DNA of 64,000 nt from Plecoglossus altivelis (lineage: Eukaryota > Chordata > Actinopteri > Osmeriformes > Plecoglossidae), in contig BROE01000004.1 of the NCBI GenBank assembly GCA_036571765.1, positions 4,866,453 through 4,930,452 of the forward strand, read 5' to 3'. The notes beneath the pieces are model-generated. The model had not been told where the DNA came from. It searched no databases and was given only the letters and a program-made list of their open reading frames with translations. The position numbers and the translations under genes are program-made. Positions 13,020-25,445 of this stretch are shown here, piece by piece. Positions within the stretch are counted from its first letter, which is position 1. The number at the start of each line of letters is the position of its first letter.

Positions 13020-13665
13020 ACGAAACGAACGGGACAGCAAGAGAAACACAGAGAGAAACACAGAGAGAGAGAAACACAGAGAGAGAGAAACACACAGAGA
13101 GAGAGAGAAGCACAGAGAGAGAGAAACACAGAGAGAGAAACAAAGAGAGAGAAATATACAGAGAGAGAAACACAGAGAGACAAACAGAGAGAAACACAGA
13201 GAGAGAGAAACAGAGAGAGAAACACAGAGAGAGACAAACAGAGAGAGAAACACAGAGAGAGAGAGAAACAGAGAAACACAAAGAGAAACACAGAGAGAGA
13301 GAAACATAGAGAGAGAGAAACACGGAGAGAGAAAAACACAGAGAGAGACAAACAGAGAGAAATAGAGAGACATAGGGAAAGAGAGAGAAACACGGAGAGA
13401 GAGAAACAAAGAGAGAGAAACAGAAAAAGAGAGAAACAACACAGGAAACAGAGAAAGAGAGAGAAACAGAGAGAGAGAAACAGAGAAAGAGAGAGAAACA
13501 GAGAGAGAGAAACAGAGAAAGAGAGAGAAACAGAGAGAGAGAGAAACAGAGAGAGAGAGAAACAGAGAGAGAGAGAGAGAAACAGAGAGAGAGAGAAACA
13601 GAGAGAGAGATAGAGAGAGAGAGAAACAGAGAGAGAGACAAACAGAGAGAGAGAGAAACAGAGAG
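13020..13665. repeat. Long purine-rich array (GAGAGAAACACA-type), about 640 bp
   Basis: Variants of GAGAGAGAAACACA repeat throughout with almost no pyrimidine except the C of ACA. It creates long artefactual reading frames on both strands. Confidence 0.95.
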
Positions 13666-13944
13666 ACAGGAGGCTCCCTGCAGTCCTCCACATAATGGTT
13701 CTCCGTGTGTCTGCTAGCTGACTGTCAGGGGAACATTCCCAGCAGAGGCTGCTGTAGGAAAACACCAGGATGGATTTTGCTGGTTCCTCCGCTGCGGGAG
13801 AGTCGGGGGAACTGGACTGAGGAAGTGTTGTGTTTGAATGGACTGATGCTGCTGTTGCCCAGCAGGACTTTGATGGTACTGTGGAGACGTCTGCTTTCTG
13901 ATGGTCACACTGCACTAGAAAGGCACTTTCCTCCTTAGCCCAGG

Positions 13945-14001
13945 AGTGTGTGTGTATGTATGTGTCTGTGTGTGTGTGTATGTGTATGTATGTGGGTGTG
14001 G

Positions 14002-14041
<40 letters not shown>

Positions 14042-14094
14042 GTGTGTGTATATATGTGTGTGTATATATGTGTGTGTATGTGTATGTGTGTGCT

Positions 14095-14131
<37 letters not shown>
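13945..14131. repeat. GT/GTAT microsatellite
   Basis: TGTGTG alternates with TATG and TATATG units. A second GT tract follows at 14390-14475. Confidence 0.93.
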
Positions 14132-15078
14132 CGTACGCCACATGTAAATGCTTATCTCTCCAGGGCTTGGGTGCGTTCTTCTTAATGGGCACATTTATCA
14201 TCGTCAGCCGTGTCTCAGTGCTCATCCAGGTTAATTGTGTTTCGTTTCATCCTTTTGTCTTCCTCGCTCCCCCTCTCCCTCTCTCTCAACCAATGAGGAG
14301 TCAGAGAGGTGTGGGATGAGTCCTCGCTGACCCACCTAGCAGCATGGAACAGGGTAGAGCTAGGAAAGCAAACGTGTGGAGTTGGGCGCGCGCGCGTGTG
14401 TGTGTGTGTGTGTGTGTGTGTGAGCATGTGTGTGAGTGCATGTGTGTGAGAGCATGTGTGTGAGAGCATGTGTGTAGCTCCTAATGTCAGTTGGTCTGCT
14501 TGGCAGTGAAAAGTGTTTCATTCCAATGTTTAGCATAAGCAATGGTTTGGCATGTGGTCTGTCTTAAAAGACATAAATCAAGTAAAGGATCGCCATTTGG
14601 GGTTTAGACAAGGAGGAGCCGAGATAAGCAGAGAGGAGGGGTGAGGAAGGGAGAGAGGTGGAGAGGAGGGGAGAGGAGCGGAGAGGAGGGGAGAGGAGGT
14701 GAATGGAGGAGAGAGCACTGTCTCAGGGAGTAGCTAGGACAGTGTCCATTGCACATTTGTTCAGAGTTTAAAAGCAGGTGACTTATCAGAGAGTATAGAT
14801 CATTTTGTCAGGTGCCTGACTGTCCTTGGTGTCAATGTTCTTCAACAGTAAAACACAAATCCATAATGTGAATCATGATTCGAGTCTGCTGATAGTGTCA
14901 TACAGCTGGAGTCACAGCGAAGGACTGGTCTTGACCAAAGTCAAACGATCATTGAAAACATCCCCAATGATGTTTAGATAAGGCGCAGGGGTAGAATTTG
15001 CATATCTGGTGATGGAAAACCTTCCTGCTAACATTCAAACCAAATCTGCAGTCCGTGATAAGTAAAAGGTTTTCTTAC

Positions 15079-15708
15079 CTTCCTGTAGACGATCATGTTG
15101 GGGGAGTCGTCATCAGGGTCCACAGCACCTCCAGGCCCCCTGACCCCCCCAGCCCCCCCAGTTGCTCCTGTTCCCCTGCCCCCTCCAGCCGCCCTGGGCT
15201 CCTCTTCTGGCCCCTCAGACACCTTTGACTCAGACTCCGCAGACACAGGCTCCTTGGTCTCTTTTTCCTTGGGTCCCCCAGCCTCCTGGCCCCCCCCAGG
15301 CTCCCCAACCCCCCCTGACTGATCGGCCTCCCCCTGCCCCCTGGCCTCCCCGGCCTCACCCAGGCCCTCAGTCCCCTCATCTTCCCCTGGCTCTCTGGTT
15401 TCACCCAGGCCCTCAGTCCCCTCGTCTTCCCCTGGCTCCCTGGTTTCACCCAGGCCCTCAGTCCCCTCATCTTCCCCTGGCTCTCTGGTTCCACCCAGGC
15501 CCTCAGTCCCCTCATCTTCCCCTGGCTCTCTGGTTTCACCCAGACCCCCAGATCCCTCATCTTCCCCTGGCCCCCCAGCCCCCTTGGACTCCCCTTCGCC
15601 AGGATGCAGGGCTCTTTCTGCCTCCAGAGGCCCCACCCCTTTCTGCTCCTGGGAAGGCTTGGCCACAGCCAGGGCGACCGAGTCTCTTTCCTCCACTTCT
15701 CCTTCCAT
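15079..15708 (-). CDS. rgs6: rgs6, regulator of G-protein signalling 6, first coding exon (partial gene, 210 codons)
   Basis: The reading frame starts at ATG 15708 (context AAG ATG G, favourable) and runs 210 codons to a consensus donor, AAG|GTAAG. It ends DDDSPNMIVYRK, the segment just before the DEP domain in R7-family RGS proteins (human RGS6 ...SSPNMIVYCK, RGS7 ...ESPNMLVYRK). The phase-0 junction after that Lys also fits the family. The 'DP' and 'MIVY' residues and the position downstream of sipa1l1, as in human 14q24, favour rgs6 over rgs7. Family knowledge: RGS6 binds Gbeta5 through its GGL domain and accelerates GTP hydrolysis by Gi/o alpha subunits. The DEP, DHEX, GGL and RGS domains are encoded beyond the window. 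Oddity: human RGS6 has about 20 residues before SPNMIVY, whereas here about 200 acidic, Gly/Glu/Pro-rich residues precede it, including five copies of a 15-residue repeat. There is no later in-frame Met before SPNM, so the extension is probably translated if this exon is used. Confidence 0.85.
15346..15600 (-). repeat. Coding minisatellite, 45-bp unit x about 5, in rgs6 exon
   Basis: Units begin near 15376, 15421, 15466, 15511 and 15556, spaced exactly 45 bp. The minus strand encodes variants of PGEDEGTEGLGETRE. The unit is a multiple of three, so copy-number change keeps the frame. Copies three and four are nearly identical and the outer copies are diverged, a normal pattern for a recently expanded array. 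Confidence 0.9.
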
Positions 15709-15739
15709 CTTGCTGGCCCCCTCTCTCTCTCCTTCTCTC

Positions 15740-15801
<62 letters not shown>

Positions 15802-15875
15802 GCTTGTTCCTCAGAGGATGATTTGTCTTCTTGGCGCTCAGCTCTTCTTCTCTTCCTTTCCTCTCCTGTCAGAAG
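15709..15875 (-). other. rgs6: rgs6 5'UTR part of the first coding exon, with 3' splice site
   Basis: On the minus strand a strong pyrimidine tract followed by TTCAG ends at 15876. This predicts that the exon begins at 15875 and that a non-coding exon lies further upstream. The 167 nt down to the ATG contain no upstream ATG. They contain a long GA tract (about 15720-15801) that ends about 10-20 nt before the start codon. Such a tract could influence translation or be length-variable. This is inferred from splice signals only. Confidence 0.6.
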
Positions 15876-17287
15876 CTGAAGACGAAAAGAAAAGGAGGCA
15901 GATTTGTTTGACGTTATGCAGTGCTGTTTAAATCTGTTTCCATTCCCTTCTTCCACTGTTTTGCCTACGTCTCCTGTTCACAAGAGGGGCCAGGGGGAGA
16001 ATGTGTAGTCAACGTCTCTCCTCCCTCCCCCTCTCTCCTCCCTTCCACTCTCTCCTCCCCCACTCTCTCCTCCCTTCCACTCTCTCCTCCCCTCCACTCT
16101 CTCCTCCTTTCCACTCTCTCCTCCCTTCCCCTCTCTTCTCAATCAGCCCTTCTCCCCAGTCACGGGGACCCGGGGGGCAGGGATGGGGAGGGGGGGGGGA
16201 GCGAACAGGAAAACATTAGATATCATTACATCTCCTCGCTTACTCTTCTATCCTCCTCCTTCCTCCACTCTCTCCTCCCCTCTCTCAGCAAACCATTAGG
16301 GTCCTTGTCACCCAATGAAACAGGAAGCCTCGTCAACAACAAGCAGCAACCAGACTCCCTCAGCACAGTGGAATGGACACCAGCATTCGGCCTCGGGCCC
16401 TCTCAGTATAATCTATAGACTGACAACAGAAGGCACACTCTGGGCTGAATAGTCTTGGATGGCTGTGAGTGGACTGATAGTGTGATAGTGGTGCACGGAA
16501 CAGCTGAAAGGGGAGGGAGTTTGATTCAATCTCAGATTTGTTTTTTGTTTGTTTCTTCTTCGCAGACACCAACTGTTGACACGGCGATGGAGAGAAAACT
16601 ATCTGTCAGCCGGAGAGGGGAACAGGAACGTGTTGGCGAAGCAACATTTCATGTTGATACATCCGGAAGAACGGAAACGAGAGTAATTAGTAGCAACGCG
16701 AGCACAGCTATCGCTTCGTAGCTCCCAGTAGCACTTCCTCATAAAACAAGACAACAGGACAATATGAACCCACTGCCTGCTCAGGTGCCCCCAATCCCGG
16801 AGCTAGAAAATTCCATCCCAGAGAAGCTTCCGGAAGGTTCAAGCCTCCGCCTCGGAGCTCCGTAGCAGATCCCCAGGTTGTGGGCAGCACGCCTGACACA
16901 TGTCAAAGTATTGACAGCTGAAGCAAGACGCGGCAGGGGAGGCAATGGCGCGTGGGGGAGAGGAGGGAGGGGAGGCAGTGAGGCGTGGGGGAGAGGAGGG
17001 AGGAGAGGCAGTGAGGCGCATACCCAAATAGGTCTGTCTCTACTGCCTCTGTGGGGCACGTGCCATGGTGATCCACACTGAGGGGTCAGAGGAGCTGGTC
17101 TGAAGCCTGTAGCTCCTGGGGAGGTACTCCTGGTTCTAGCATCCTTGCATCACACCGACGGTCCTTGAAGGCTGTGCTGTCAGACCACAGCCCCAGAGCG
17201 CCCTGCAGGCACTGGCCATGTTGTATTGTTAATTGTGAGCGATTTCAAAGAGGATGGAGGATGAGGCTACCCTGTCTCCTCAGGTGA

Positions 17288-17328
<41 letters not shown>

Positions 17329-17634
17329 CATGTGTGTCTTTGTTATTGAACTTGTAGCTCAGCTCCCTTACAACTATCACCTCTGATCAATAACCTCATC
17401 AGCCTGGTTTGTCTCAGACAAGAGGAAGAACTGAGCTGGTGATGACACACACACAAACACACACAGACACACATACACATACATACATACATACACATAC
17501 ACACACACACACACACATTGACACACATACTCACACACGTACGCGCACACAAACATGCACACACACACACACAAACATGTTCACACACACACAAGCACAC
17601 AGACACACACAGGTGCAAACACACACAAACATGC

Positions 17635-17666
<32 letters not shown>

Positions 17667-18980
17667 CTACGCAACCTAGCAGTGACACACAGGCAGCAGC
17701 TGTTGAGAGGCCTTGGGGGTGCTCCGAGTGGTGTCTGTGTCCAAATGAGTTATCTAGCCAGAATCAATGAGTCACTCATCCACTGCCAAACTTTGCTTTA
17801 GGGAAGATATGATCTTTTACTGTTCAGCAGCAATAAGACCATGAGTCTCAACATCAGTATTTGGTTTTCTTGTATGAGGGATCCATCATGTTGTCTCAAA
17901 CTATGTGGAGGGATTTTTAGCTTGGGAGGAACCAAGGATGTTTGATTCTTCTAAAGCAGTCACACGAGAAAATACAAATTCATATTTGCTGTATCCTTCC
18001 TTAGGCACCCATAAAAAGCACCCAGTTCACACGACTCAGCAGTGAAAGTGTCTCAGACAGATGTTCTCCAGCTGTCCTCCACCAGATCTCATATGACCGG
18101 ACGCTGCGGTGCTCATCAGCTGAGGGTCTCTCTGCTCTCAAGGAAACACATCTGGCCGAGCTTTCCAGCCCTCCCAGGACCTTCTGCTCTGCTTTGCTCT
18201 CCAGACGCCAGCTCTGGCAGCAACACAGCCTCATTTAGACTCATACACACGCACACACGCGCACACACACAAACTCATATACACACCCACTCCCTCACAT
18301 GCACACGCACTCACACACACTCATACACGCACACGCACAAACTCATATACACACCCACTCCCTCTCATGTGCACTCACACACACACACACACACACACTC
18401 ATACACAAATGCACATCTTCACATACACACACGCACACACACAGACACAGACACACACAGACACAGCTCCTCTCATCCCTCAGAGTGCCCTGACAGAGAG
18501 CAGTTAAGGATCCTGTGACAGTCCTGCTCTTCAATGAGCCGAGTGTGTCAACTGTCACTTACGCTCACTGCTATAATTCGAAGAAAAAGCACAAATGCTC
18601 ACACATCGCACACACAAACCAGCTGAAGTATCAATATTTTCTGTGACACCTCCAATGACTGCGTCCCGCACTACATTCATTTTCAAATTACGAACACACA
18701 GTTAAAGACGGCAGATGTCGATGTGGATATCACACCTCTAGAACTGGAAGCTGGAAGCATTCATTACCTTAGCAACAAAAGTGGCTGGTCCACTCTCTCC
18801 TGTGCGCCTCTTTCCTCTTAGCAACAAGCAAACGGCAGGTCCATGGTCTAATTGGCTCCAGGAGTGAAGGAGGTGGAGGACAGAAGGATGGAAGGATGGA
18901 GCAGGAAGGAAGGAGAAGCTTCACAGCTGTTGAGACGGTGGTGGGATGAGCGTCAGCCACCAGGAGACGAATTTCTGACT

Positions 18981-19340
18981 CTCTCTCTCTTTCTCTGCCT
19001 GGCTCCCTCTCTCTTTCTGTCCCTCGCTCCCTTTTTCTCCCTTTCTCTCCCTCTCTCTCTCTCTCTGTCTCTCTCTGTCTCTCACTGCCCTGCCCACGTT
19101 TCTCTCTCTGTGCGTCTCTCGCTTGTCGACCTCCCTCTCTCTCTCACTCTTCTCGCTGCCTCCCTACCCTCTCTTCTTCTCCTGCTGCTGCCTCCCATCC
19201 CTCTCTCTCTCATCGCTGCCCTCCCTCTCTCCCCTTCTCTTCTCCCTACTCTCTTCGCTTGCCGTCTCGAGCTTTCTCTTCGGATCCCTTCTTCTTTACT
19301 TCTCTCTCTTCCTTGGTTTCTCTGTCCCTCTCTTCTGAAA
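18981..19340. repeat. C/T-rich low-complexity region
   Basis: CTCTCT-type sequence with CTCCCT and TTCTCC variants extends over 350 bp. Confidence 0.85.
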
Positions 19341-20606
19341 CAGGCGGCATGCTGTCGGCAGAGACAGGGGGTTGCGCTGGTGGTGTGGAGTTGGGAGTGG
19401 TCAGGTATCGCTATTGAGGGACCTTGCAGTGGTGTACGACTGCGTGGGTGCTCGTGCGTGTGTCCGTGGTGCTGTTGCCCTTGTGTGTGCGCCGGTCAGT
19501 TCATACCAACATACCCATTGTGTCGAGTGACACCGAACAGCACCCTCCTGACCCCACCTGGTAGGAGACCAGCGGTCACGTGAGTCCGCTGGTGTACCAA
19601 AGACTCTTAACTCGTATGTGGCGCGAGCAGTAGAGCGAGCGTGGGCAGCATGAGAGAGTGAAAGAGGTGGGGTTGTGGGATACAGCGCCTGCCTCACCTT
19701 ACAGTGTGTGTGTGTGTCAACGTGAGTGTGTGATAGTATAACACGATTTTTTAAAAACATGCAGCCATCTATTAGTAAGCACAGGAGCTAGATAAGAATG
19801 GATGAAAAGATAGAATGCAGCTGACTGACAGACAGAACTGAAGGGAGCCAGAGACAGCTGGAACAGGGAGGGTTAGGAGAGATCGGTGGGGGAAACGGAG
19901 GGAAAGAAAGGGGTTGGAAAGGGTGGAAGAGAGAGGCGTGAGATGGACATTGTTATTATGGAAGCTCGGCGCACCCTACCGTGCTGGACAATACGAGAGA
20001 TTCCTCAATCAAGAGCAGGGGAGTGGGTTTGCACACGGCTGCCCCGTGGTGAGACTAGCATGGTATCAAGAGCAAATCCTTTTAACTTTCTAACCTATGT
20101 GACAGTTACCATTGTTGGTTGGTGGGCCCATAGGCATGGCTGTCTGTTTCTCTGATGAAATCTACAACTTTGCCCTCCCCCTCTCTTCCTCTTGATCTCC
20201 TCCCTCTTTCCAAATCTGTGTTGTAGGTTTAAACGCGTCTGTGGGCCCAGCTCAGGGCTGTAGCACACAGACACACACGGAGGAAGAGGACTCCGTGATC
20301 AGGACTTCTACTGCAACTGGAGCCTGAGATGAAAGATGATGACGCAAGGATGGACTCAGACAAGAAACCGTGTACAATGAGGACACTGGAGGAGAGACCA
20401 CAGTGTGTGGGTGTGTGTGTGTGTGTATGTGCAGGGGGAGGATGTGGATACGATGTTTGACTTGTGGGGGTGAACGTAGCTAGTGTGTGAGTGTTGGGGG
20501 AGGAACAGATTATGTGTGTGCGTGTGCTGTGGGAGAGGATTTAGATAGTGTGTGTGTGTGTGTGTTTTGAGTGTTGATATGGCTATGGGGGGATGGACAG
20601 GGTGCG

Positions 20607-20639
<33 letters not shown>

Positions 20640-20925
20640 ATGACACTAAGTGGCTTGAAGATAACACATCTGGCACAACAGCAAGTTTGACAGATGTGTG
20701 GCTTTGCCACCCAGACACAAAACGGGCAGGTATAGAAAATAGTGTATTTGAGACAAAGACACAGAAATGAGTCGGAAAACGACTCTGAGGCAGACAGGAA
20801 ACTGCCTGACATGAAAGCAGTGCTTATCATCATAAAACCTGCTCACTTGGCCAAATGACCAATTACGCTTTATGAAAATGGCCTATATTTGAATCTAATT
20901 GAATATCGTTGGGACAGTGAGACGC

Positions 20926-20928
<3 letters not shown>

Positions 20929-20986
<58 letters not shown>
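20929..20986. repeat. (CT)n microsatellite
   Basis: About 28 nearly perfect CT units. Confidence 0.97.
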
Positions 20987-20989
<3 letters not shown>

Positions 20990-21459
20990 TCTGGAGTTGT
21001 TGTTTTTTTGCAGTTCACGAACTGATGGGGAAAATGACCGTCAATAAGCACACAAATCAATGCACTTACAAGCAAACTGTCAACAGCAACAAGGATTCTA
21101 ATGGACTACTTTGGCCAAACGGATCGACACACATGCACTCATGCACACGCACGCTGACATACACACGTACACTTTCCCCAATTCATATCCCATCATGCCT
21201 GTGGACAGTCCTCCAGATAAATAATTGAATGAGAGTAAAGGCAGGAAGAGTGGTTGGTCCGAGGGGCTCGCCCTGCACTTTTTACTGCCGCTCGATCGAT
21301 GTCTCCTTAAATCTTGCGCATTTCCACTCTAACGTCTAACCTGTCTGTCTGAGATCGTGCGATTTGGTTATCAGCGTTCTTTGGCTTTGACCATGGAAAT
21401 GCTGTTAGAACTATGCTTTTCTGATTCCTGGTCTTCTGCTGTCCTTTATAAGAACTATT

Positions 21460-21512
21460 TGTACGTCGCTTTGGATACAACAAAGCCCCTGCTAAATGAA
21501 TACAATGCATTA
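21460..21512 (+). mobile_element. Degenerate teleost SINE/LINE 3'-tail fragment
   Basis: TGTACGTCGCTTTGGATA followed by a short divergent stretch and CTGCTAAATGAATACAATG matches the same widespread fish tail in forward orientation. No body of the element is recognisable. Confidence 0.65.
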
Positions 21513-24500
21513 CACTCGGTATGTTTATATAACTATTTGACAAGACCTTAGGACCGCAAGGATAGACTGTTGCTCTTTGGAAATGTCACAGCTTGGTCAA
21601 AACCAGCACTACAACTAACCCAGAAGGCTCTCTTATGAAACATCTATACACACAAGTTGGCGTGTAGCCTAGGCAGCTTTACATAGATCTTTTTGAATAA
21701 TTAATCTTTGATCATCGTTCAAAGCTAACCCTATCTTGGAGATGTTTAATGTATTAAAGGCCGTGCAGGACGTGGAGGCTGTAGATGATGATCATTGCCT
21801 GTGTTTTTAGTGGGCGTTTTGGCTGGATTGGGATGGAAAGACAGTAAGCTGGCAGGCGTTTATTGTACGATACGTTGTCCGGAGTTGTCTTACTAGAGAC
21901 GCTCTCTGACGGAAACGAGGCTGGCTCTCTCTTCAACAACCTACAAGACTCGCATCCAAAATCTTGCCTTTCAAAACTTTAAATTTAAAATCGAACCCTA
22001 AAGAGAAGTGAATTCAAAATCAACTTATTCCGGGGGCTCTTTGAATTTGCTTCCAAACAAGTCGCTTTGTCCGGACAAAATTCTCAAGATCTTCAAGGAA
22101 GGGTAAGCAATGTTGTTGAGAAGTACTTTAACCATATTTGCCGGAGGTAACTTCATGTCTTCATAGCAACCAAGGTTTGACGGTAATATGAAATCATTCC
22201 GACATCCGCGGGCGTCACCAAATTGTAATAAAAAAGACCAATCATTAAGGGTACCCTGACTATCGATTGGATGGACTACCCGTTTGTCTACCTATCCATC
22301 TGCACGCACTCTATCCCTCCATTCAGTGCTCCTCACCGTGACTTTGTGGGAATGGGTTTGAAGGGAGGAGGTGGGATACTGTGGTTTAAATCCTGGCAAA
22401 AAGAAGCTACAATAGCTAGCTTCGAGCAAGCCTCACGTGTTTACATGAAACACTGACAACACACTTCTTGTCTGAACTCCACATTCCCCACATTCCAGTT
22501 CCTCCAGACTCCTAACTGGGCGCTAAGCAACCTCCTGTCTGGATGGACTCTCAGGAAACATGCTGAGGTCAATCAGCTGGAATGGACAGGCCATGGAACA
22601 TTCCCTCGTCAGCTCTGTCCCTCTCCACCGGTCAGCTCAGTTCTGGAATAATAACACCCACTCCTTCACCAGTGACTCAGCCACAGGTGCACACACAGCG
22701 GTTACCGGGGAAACGGATCCAAGATGGCCGGCGCTGTCCCAGCGCTCATGTTTCAGTCGTGCTACAGAGGTAATGACCAGGCTCGAGTAACCACAGAACA
22801 TGACTCATTCTCGCCGATTCTTAAAAACATTTTCTTTTCTCTTTTTTTTTTCATCCAGTCAAACCCGACAGGATCGTCACCGTCGACCCGCGCGTCTGCT
22901 TTATTTAACAGCTGCCCGTCACAGCAGGTGACAGGGAGCAGACGCAGTGTGTCCTCTGCTCCATGAACACATCATGAGCCAGACTGCTGTTTCGGCCTGG
23001 TGGGGAAAGGGTGAAGCACACAATCAGGAGGATCTCTTCCTGTCTGAGAGCATGAGGAGCAGTGCCCAGGGCGGTTTGAGCTCCAGACCCTGGTCCTCTC
23101 TCTCCCTCCATCCTCTCCCTCCGTCCTCTCCTAGCTTCACTGATTGCTCACCGCTAGGCGCAATTATACATCAGACAGCGTAGAGACCAGACACTTACCT
23201 CTGATGAAACCAAACTGGGAGTGAGCAAGTGAGTGTGTGCGAGTGTGCGAGTGTGTGTTGTGAAACACAGCAATCAACACAGAGGAGAACTCCTCAAGCG
23301 GAACGGAAAAGTGACAAAACAGAACTCCCTGATACCGCGTGTTGTCAGATAACGTCATTTATTGGCCCAGAAAGCGACGGTAGAGCACACACACACACAC
23401 ACACCTTGGCCCCGTCTCCTGTGTGTTCGTCCCCCTCCCCCCTACACACTCTTCTACAACAGAAAACATTACAGCACCTCAAATCAAACAAAGAAAGGGG
23501 AGAAGGGGGGCTTGTGTCAGAAACTTGAATACTTTGATCACTGCAAACTTGGAAAAAAATCTTCTTAACCTTCACACTTTTCAAAGGAAATGAACAAGAG
23601 CTGTAAACAGTACTTATACCATCTACAGAAATATGCAAATAATCATTCATAACAGATCTCTTGTATGGAGCTGATAGTAGGTCTCAAAAGTGTGTTGCTT
23701 TGTTTAGGCAGCACAACATGCCCCCTCGCCACCCCCCCCCAACACCTTGAAAGTACACCACGTCTTCCTTGTAATCCCTTATCTCACATGACTGAAGACA
23801 AGGCCTTAGCTGGATCTTACATGGTATATCAGGCATGGTACAATTAGGAATTTCCCAAAAACACAAACTCAATGCAGTGGTTCGGTAAACGCAACAATTT
23901 TTTTTTTCTTTTTTCTTTTTTACAAAACAATGTGCAAAGTTTCTTACAAAAAAAAAAAAATCCAAACCAAATCAACCAAGTCCCAGGGGTACATTTGAAC
24001 TGGTGTACACTCCTCTCACTTGTCTTCTTTAACTGTCAACTAAGGCAAAACACAACAACGACAAGAAAAGGAAAACTATTCTATGAGCGAACGTCAAACT
24101 ATCGAACATTCAGAACAGGGAAACTCTCTTGGTAGGCGGTGTGAGAGTGCGGTTGTGTGTGAATAGGAATGAACATTTTTTCCTGATAAAATCGGAACGT
24201 CTTCAGTGTGGTACTGTGTAGTTCGTGTCATTTGAAACAGACACACAAAAACAGAACGCTCTCTTACACACAGGTCATTTTGAAGATATACTGAATGAGC
24301 TGTCGTTGCCAAGCCCTGAACTCTGCTTTTAAAATAGGGAGGATTCAAATTCTATGGAGCCCCTTCTATCCACTGGGTGTTTGTGATCTCACTGTGGATG
24401 GGTTCTGGCTGACAGCCAGACAGTCCACAACTGAAATCTCACAATGGGAAGATTCTTAGAACAGAACCAATACTCAAAACATTCCACGTTCTTCTCCTGT

Positions 24501-25260
24501 CTCTGCAGAGCAGAGTAGAGCTGTCGAAAACATTCTAGTTCTTAATTCTTTTGAAGCATTCTAAAGGCATCTGTGTGGGACAGAAGCCATCTGTAAGCAC
24601 ACAGACAGACTTCTCTCTGTAGTAAGAAGAGTCAGACTGGGCTGGAGAAGGCAACCTCACTTCAATAGACAGGGGAGTTTTCTGTGGGTAAGAGAACCTA
24701 TGACAAACACACATGCACAGATCAGACACACACACGCACACACACACACACATCCCCCCCCCCCCCCCCTCCCCGATGACTCTCAACACCCCTGTGTCTA
24801 GCCTGGTCGAGGTTACGTAAGCATGTCTGTACAGGAAAGAGACATACTGTTTTTCAAAAAGCACTGTCCTAACAGCCGCTTTGGAGAAATACGACACTCT
24901 TCAGTGTGTGCGTGTGCGCGTGTGTGTGTGCGTGTGTGCGCAACCAGGTGATCATCTTACATAACTGCGCTTCCCTTTAATCTGGTTCCCAGGTGTTGTT
25001 CAAAGGCACATCCCTGTTTCTCTGGAGCTGGATGAAGATCACAGACTAGGCATCAACAATCACGTTCTCACACCTTCAACCCTTTCAGAGAACACACAGA
25101 GCACAGTCCACTATTGCAGGCAGGCTAATCGGTTAGCCTGGGGGATAAACATGGGTTCCTGCTGAGGGCAGAATTTTTTTTGTATTACACAGTGAATGCA
25201 CAGTTCTTTTAATGATCTTTTTTTCTTATTTTTTTTAAATAATGTCGTCTTCGTATTTTA

Positions 25261-25274
25261 CCACTAGATGGCAC
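25261..25274 (+). promoter_or_regulatory. Candidate CTCF core motif
   Basis: CCACTAGATGGCAC matches the 14-base CTCF core CCASYAGRKGGCRS at every position. It lies about 170 bp beyond the predicted sipa1l1 polyadenylation signal, between sipa1l1 and rgs6. Confidence 0.4.
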
Positions 25275-25439
25275 TGAAAGCAACACAATAGCAGGCTTGG
25301 GCACCACAACACAAGATATTAATAAAAACCATATCAGGCTTAAGCTAGAATGGAAAGAAAGCCATTTAAATAATAGGAATGATCCTTCTAGGTAAACTAA
25401 ACACTGACGTCAGTTGTACTGTACGCATAGAACAACTCA

Positions 25440-25445
25440 TTTATT
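25440..25445 (-). terminator. sipa1l1: Candidate polyadenylation signal of sipa1l1
   Basis: AATAAA lies on the minus strand 1.6 kb after the stop codon, the first such hexamer downstream. It is followed within about 20-45 nt by a GT-rich stretch (CAGTGTTTAG), as expected for a cleavage region. Confidence 0.5.

Larger units (their letters stand above)
1..15078 (-). other. rgs6: rgs6 intron sequence downstream of its first coding exon
   Basis: I found no exon for the rgs6 DEP-domain start (IEDIITKMQDD..) on the minus strand, so this is treated as part of a long first intron. It holds CT tracts (357-620), GT/CA microsatellites (1589-1679, 2584-2682, 3574-3676, 7264-7371, 7963-8087), a SINE (5579-5830), the gap, GA arrays (11554-11730, 12110-12195, 13020-13665) and several unique AT-rich stretches (2740-3260, 4080-4400, 5330-5500, 9838-9925, 10820-11040, 14750-15030). 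Confidence 0.6.
15876..25419. other. Intergenic / rgs6 upstream region
   Basis: No coding sequence could be supported. It contains CT-rich repeats (16020-16140, 18981-19340, 20929-20986), CA/GT tracts (17286-17335, 17446-17670, 18240-18465, 20402-20640), a G/A-rich repeat of about 33 bp (16928-17020) and one SINE-tail fragment. The stretch 21550-25419 is comparatively unique. Non-coding first exons and a promoter of rgs6 are expected here or in sipa1l1 introns, but I could not place them. Confidence 0.6.

Noticed and set aside
13009..13613. Plus-strand open frames of Arg/Glu/His/Gln repeats
   Set aside because: They are translations of the same purine array on the other strand.
12732..14194. 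Long minus-strand open frames (319 and 481 codons) over the GA array
   Set aside because: The translations are Ser/Leu/Phe and His/Thr repeats from GAGAGAAACACA and GT arrays. They lack homology and splice context.
1..15078. Search for the next rgs6 exon (IEDIITKMQDD..RTVKSFLSKIPS)
   Set aside because: No matching minus-strand sequence was found; the exon could also lie in the gap or outside the window.
15162..15821. 219-codon plus-strand frame, Pro-rich
   Set aside because: Antisense shadow of the rgs6 coding repeat; the minus strand carries the RGS signature and splice donor.
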